The notes beneath the pieces were generated by a model, which had not been told where the DNA came from, made no database searches, and worked only from the letters and a program-made list of their open reading frames with translations. From the NCBI GenBank assembly GCA_964553775.1, contig CAZKLU010000027.1:1-24055 (forward strand): a stretch of 24,055 nucleotides of DNA. Direction: 5' to 3'. Origin of the DNA: RUG626 sp964553775 (GTDB lineage Bacteria; Bacillota; Clostridia; Oscillospirales; Oscillospiraceae). Positions 22,155 through 24,055 of this stretch are shown one piece after another (the first letter of the stretch is position 1; every line of letters starts with the position of its first letter). The position numbers and the translations under genes were made by a program.

Positions 22155-22438
22155 GAAAGAAAGATGAATTAGTTAAACCGCTTGAAATTGCAAAAAACAA
22201 TATTACAAAAATAGACGTTACCGTGAACGTTGTCAATCAACCGTTGCAGTTCAGTAGTCGTAGAGAGTGTGAAAGATTGATTTTTTCCAACATATATAGC
22301 TGCCAAAAATGCAAAGCTCTGAAAATTACTATTGATACAATCGTCAAAAAGCTTTTCAAACATATTGCCGATAACCACGTCGAGAAGTATACAGAACGCG
22401 CAGCGACCAGATGCGCCGATTGTTTTTTGATAGGTTGA
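22151..22438 (+). CDS. possible 95-aa protein with two CxxC motifs
   Basis: An open frame whose TTG overlaps the YolD-like stop codon. The peptide is Lys-rich and carries CQKC (residues 51-54) and CADC (near 88-91), a spacing that could make a zinc site. There is no Shine-Dalgarno sequence, no ATG in the frame, and a weak terminator-like hairpin (22398-22416, then TTTTTT) lies inside its 3' end. Termination of the cassette transcript here is an alternative reading. I do not recognise a family. Confidence 0.3.
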   Translation: MRKKDELVKPLEIAKNNITKIDVTVNVVNQPLQFSSRRECERLIFSNIYSCQKCKALKITIDTIVKKLFKHIADNHVEKYTERAATRCADCFLIG

Positions 22439-22483
22439 AGATTTCTGTGGAGCAACTTTATAAAACTTTTCTATCTTTCAGCA

Positions 22484-22511
22484 TTGATTTGCTCAAAATA
22501 TATGTTATAGT
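22484..22511 (+). promoter_or_regulatory. possible promoter before the ParB-like gene
   Basis: TTGATT (22484-22489), a 16-base spacer and TATAGT (22506-22511). The 200 bases between it and the next start hold no supported gene. Confidence 0.45.
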
Positions 22512-22712
22512 AATATGTTGATTTAGAAAAAGTGAAAGCAAACAGCAAAACTAACGATTTAGTTGCCCGCGATACTTTAAGCTGCGGTACTGTTTCGCAT
22601 TTTGCAATCAGTTGCAATGTGGCAGGTTCTCATTATTTATATTATGCTTATGCTGGACTTAGCCGGATGAATGGCAAATCAGCAAATCAGAAAATAACTT
22701 TTTGGAGGAGAT

Positions 22713-23339
22713 ATGGAAATTGTTCGGATTAACAGTTATAACGACCCGCGCTTTGCACAGAATGTCTTGCTCCAGCATGGCGCATTTTTAGCAGATGACG
22801 AGCCGTGTTCATTTGAGATAATAGGGAGAGATTCCGCCGTACTATGCTGCCCGACTCGATTTTGCCAACAGGAAATAGATGAATTACTCGACGAGTTTCG
22901 CTTTTATGCCGAGCATATTACCACCTTTTATAATAAAGAGGGAGTTTTACTCCGAAATTACCCACCTGTGGCACTCTTTTCAGTGGAACTTTCTCAGCTT
23001 CAGCCGTCACAGTTTTATGTGGATGAGGATAAACTTGCGGCGATTTCCTCGTTTGTTAAAAGCGGTGAAGATGTGATAATTCCACTTACCCCCGAAAAGG
23101 AAACTGGACGGTTTGTTTCGCTTGATGGACATACCAGACTTTATAGGGCGTATCAGCTCGGTTGCCGGACTGTGTACGGTTTTTTGACTGAGGATACAGG
23201 CGGGTACATCAGACACTTTGTCGCAGAAGCAAAAAAGCAAGGAGTGTTCTCACCGTGCGATATTGTCGTGCTGCCGCATGAGCAGTATCGAAAAAAATGG
23301 GACGATTTCTGCGATGCTTTTTTTCACAGAACGAAATGA
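22713..23339 (+). CDS. conserved-type protein with a ParB/sulfiredoxin-like substrate motif
   Basis: A 208-aa soluble protein starting after a strong GGAGGAG. Residues 1-75 (RINSYNDPRFAQNVLLQHGAF ending EFRFYAEHITTFY) resemble the front of a small family seen in gut clostridia. The centre, SQFYVDEDKLAAISSFVKSG and SLDGHTRLYRAYQLGCRTVY, matches the ParB/sulfiredoxin-like fold, in which D-G-H-x-R is the conserved nucleotide-contacting loop. The C-terminus has WDDFCDAFF. There is no partition context and no DNA-binding domain, so chromosome segregation is unlikely. The biochemical role is unknown. Confidence 0.7.
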   Translation: MEIVRINSYNDPRFAQNVLLQHGAFLADDEPCSFEIIGRDSAVLCCPTRFCQQEIDELLDEFRFYAEHITTFYNKEGVLLRNYPPVALFSVELSQLQPSQFYVDEDKLAAISSFVKSGEDVIIPLTPEKETGRFVSLDGHTRLYRAYQLGCRTVYGFLTEDTGGYIRHFVAEAKKQGVFSPCDIVVLPHEQYRKKWDDFCDAFFHRTK

Positions 23340-23425
23340 ACGAAGATATTTCAAAAGGACATTGATTTTACACAGATTAAGCGTTTTAATATCAAATACA
23401 GAATGATTTATAATATTCTGAGTCA

Positions 23426-23590
23426 ATGTTTGAAAGCGGCACGGGAGATGCTAACAAAAGAGTGCTTTGCTCTTTCATTAGCAGCAAATTTAATATTATC
23501 GTTGAGTTTTTCATTATCCTTGGCAACTATAACATTTCTGAGATCAACGAGACACCGTTTGCGTTTTACCAGAGACTTTTGGAGGCATGA
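23426..23590 (+). pseudogene. 54-codon remnant, unidentified
   Basis: A short frame with protein-like composition (SSKFNIIVEFFIILGNYNIS, EINETPFAFYQRLLEA), a poor ribosome site and an abrupt start. It looks like the C-terminal end of a larger gene whose front is missing. A second snippet (MRCRWADYTNRDLAGR) overlaps its stop by ATGA. The rest of 23340-23640 holds nothing I can support. Confidence 0.3.
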
Positions 23591-23640
23591 GGTGTCGGTG
23601 GGCGGATTATACAAATCGTGATTTGGCAGGGAGATAATAT

Positions 23641-24055
23641 ATGATCAGGAAAGCAAATTTTAATGATATTAAATTCATTGAAGATACATATAATGAACAT
23701 TTCGCGCACGAAATAGAGTACGGAACATATACAGTCTTCAAAAAAGGCGTATATCCAACCAGAAAAGACGCAGAAAAAGCGATATATGATGGAACATTAT
23801 ATGTATATGAAGATAATCACAATATTGTAGGAAGTATAATTATAGATAGCGTTCAACCGAAAGAATATGCTGGAATTGCCTGGGCGAAAGCTCTTAAATG
23901 TGATGAAGTAATGGTTATTCACCTGTTGCTTGTGCGTCCGAGCATGAGTGGGAAAGGGATTGCGTCAGCTCTTGTGGAGTACGCTATGGAATTAGCAAGG
24001 AACAATTCATGCAAAGCATTAAGGCTTGATACGGGAGAACAAAATATTCCTGCTG
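23641..24055 (+). CDS. GNAT-family N-acetyltransferase, truncated at the window edge
   Basis: The first 138 codons of a frame beginning IRKANFNDIKFIEDTYNEHF. A substrate-side half is followed by VIHLLLVRPSMSGKGIASAL (93-112), where PSMSGKGIA is the acetyl-CoA pyrophosphate loop (R/Q-x-x-G-x-G/A) of the GNAT fold, and by LRLDTGEQN. GGGAGA lies upstream. The gene is markedly more AT-rich than the left half of the window. The substrate cannot be inferred. Confidence 0.88.
   Translation, partial: MIRKANFNDIKFIEDTYNEHFAHEIEYGTYTVFKKGVYPTRKDAEKAIYDGTLYVYEDNHNIVGSIIIDSVQPKEYAGIAWAKALKCDEVMVIHLLLVRPSMSGKGIASALVEYAMELARNNSCKALRLDTGEQNIPA

Noticed and set aside
22532..22732. 66-codon GTG frame before the ParB-like gene
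   Set aside because: No ribosome site, and it overlaps the strong start of the following gene in another frame.
22713..23339. Chromosome-partition ParB
   Set aside because: Only the DGHTR loop region resembles ParB; there is no helix-turn-helix domain, no parA neighbour and no parS-like site.
1..24055. CRISPR arrays, insertion sequences or rRNA genes
   Set aside because: No regularly spaced direct repeats, transposase motifs or rRNA-like segments were seen.

Overview
The window reads as chromosomal DNA of a gut-type Clostridia (Firmicutes) of moderate GC. This is inferred from strong GGAGG ribosome sites, tightly overlapping genes and the protein families present. The left two thirds is ordered housekeeping sequence. 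The right third (from about 16.6 kb) is accessory and partly decayed.

Region 1 (1-74): the first 24 codons of a leftward gene with a probable N-terminal membrane segment, followed by about 640 bases with no convincing conventional gene.

Region 2 (651-9036): one rightward operon for the whole shikimate pathway plus the Phe and Tyr branches: aroF, tyrA, aroB, aroA, aroC, pheA (chorismate mutase-prephenate dehydratase), a fused aroE-aroK, and aroQ. All seven chorismate steps are present. Genes overlap or are a few bases apart, and an intrinsic terminator closes the unit. Upstream is the most striking element of the window: a 25-codon leader peptide with its own ribosome site, carrying Tyr-Tyr-Tyr-Tyr-Phe-Trp in a row (10 of 25 residues aromatic). 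It is followed by RNA segments that can form either a protector plus terminator or an antiterminator. This is a textbook ribosome-mediated attenuator, which is uncommon in Firmicutes, where T-box or TRAP control is the usual expectation.

Region 3 (9296-10763): an ECF sigma factor and a single-pass membrane protein, probably its anti-sigma factor or sensor.

Region 4 (10853-15026, leftward): glf (UDP-galactopyranose mutase), a PAP2 phosphatase and ppk (polyphosphate kinase). They lie behind a near-consensus promoter and a roughly 200-nt highly structured 5' leader. A bidirectional terminator separates ppk from region 3.

Region 5 (15320-16285, leftward): a solitary beta-class DNA methyltransferase with no recognisable restriction partner.

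Region 6 (16600 to the end): begins at a 45-bp 3' half of a tRNA-Thr(GGT) gene followed by that gene's terminator, the signature of the displaced end of a tRNA-integrated element. To its right are a small coiled-coil gene, a frameshifted HTH gene and a DNA-damage-type cassette. The cassette contains an 86-aa protein, an XRE regulator, an ImmA/IrrE-like metallopeptidase, a broken zinc-finger-like gene, a flavodoxin, an Ada-type metal-binding protein, a Y-family polymerase and a YolD-like protein. It is controlled from face-to-face consensus promoters embedded in repeated CACGAA/TTCGTG half-sites. A ParB-fold-like protein and a truncated GNAT acetyltransferase end the window.
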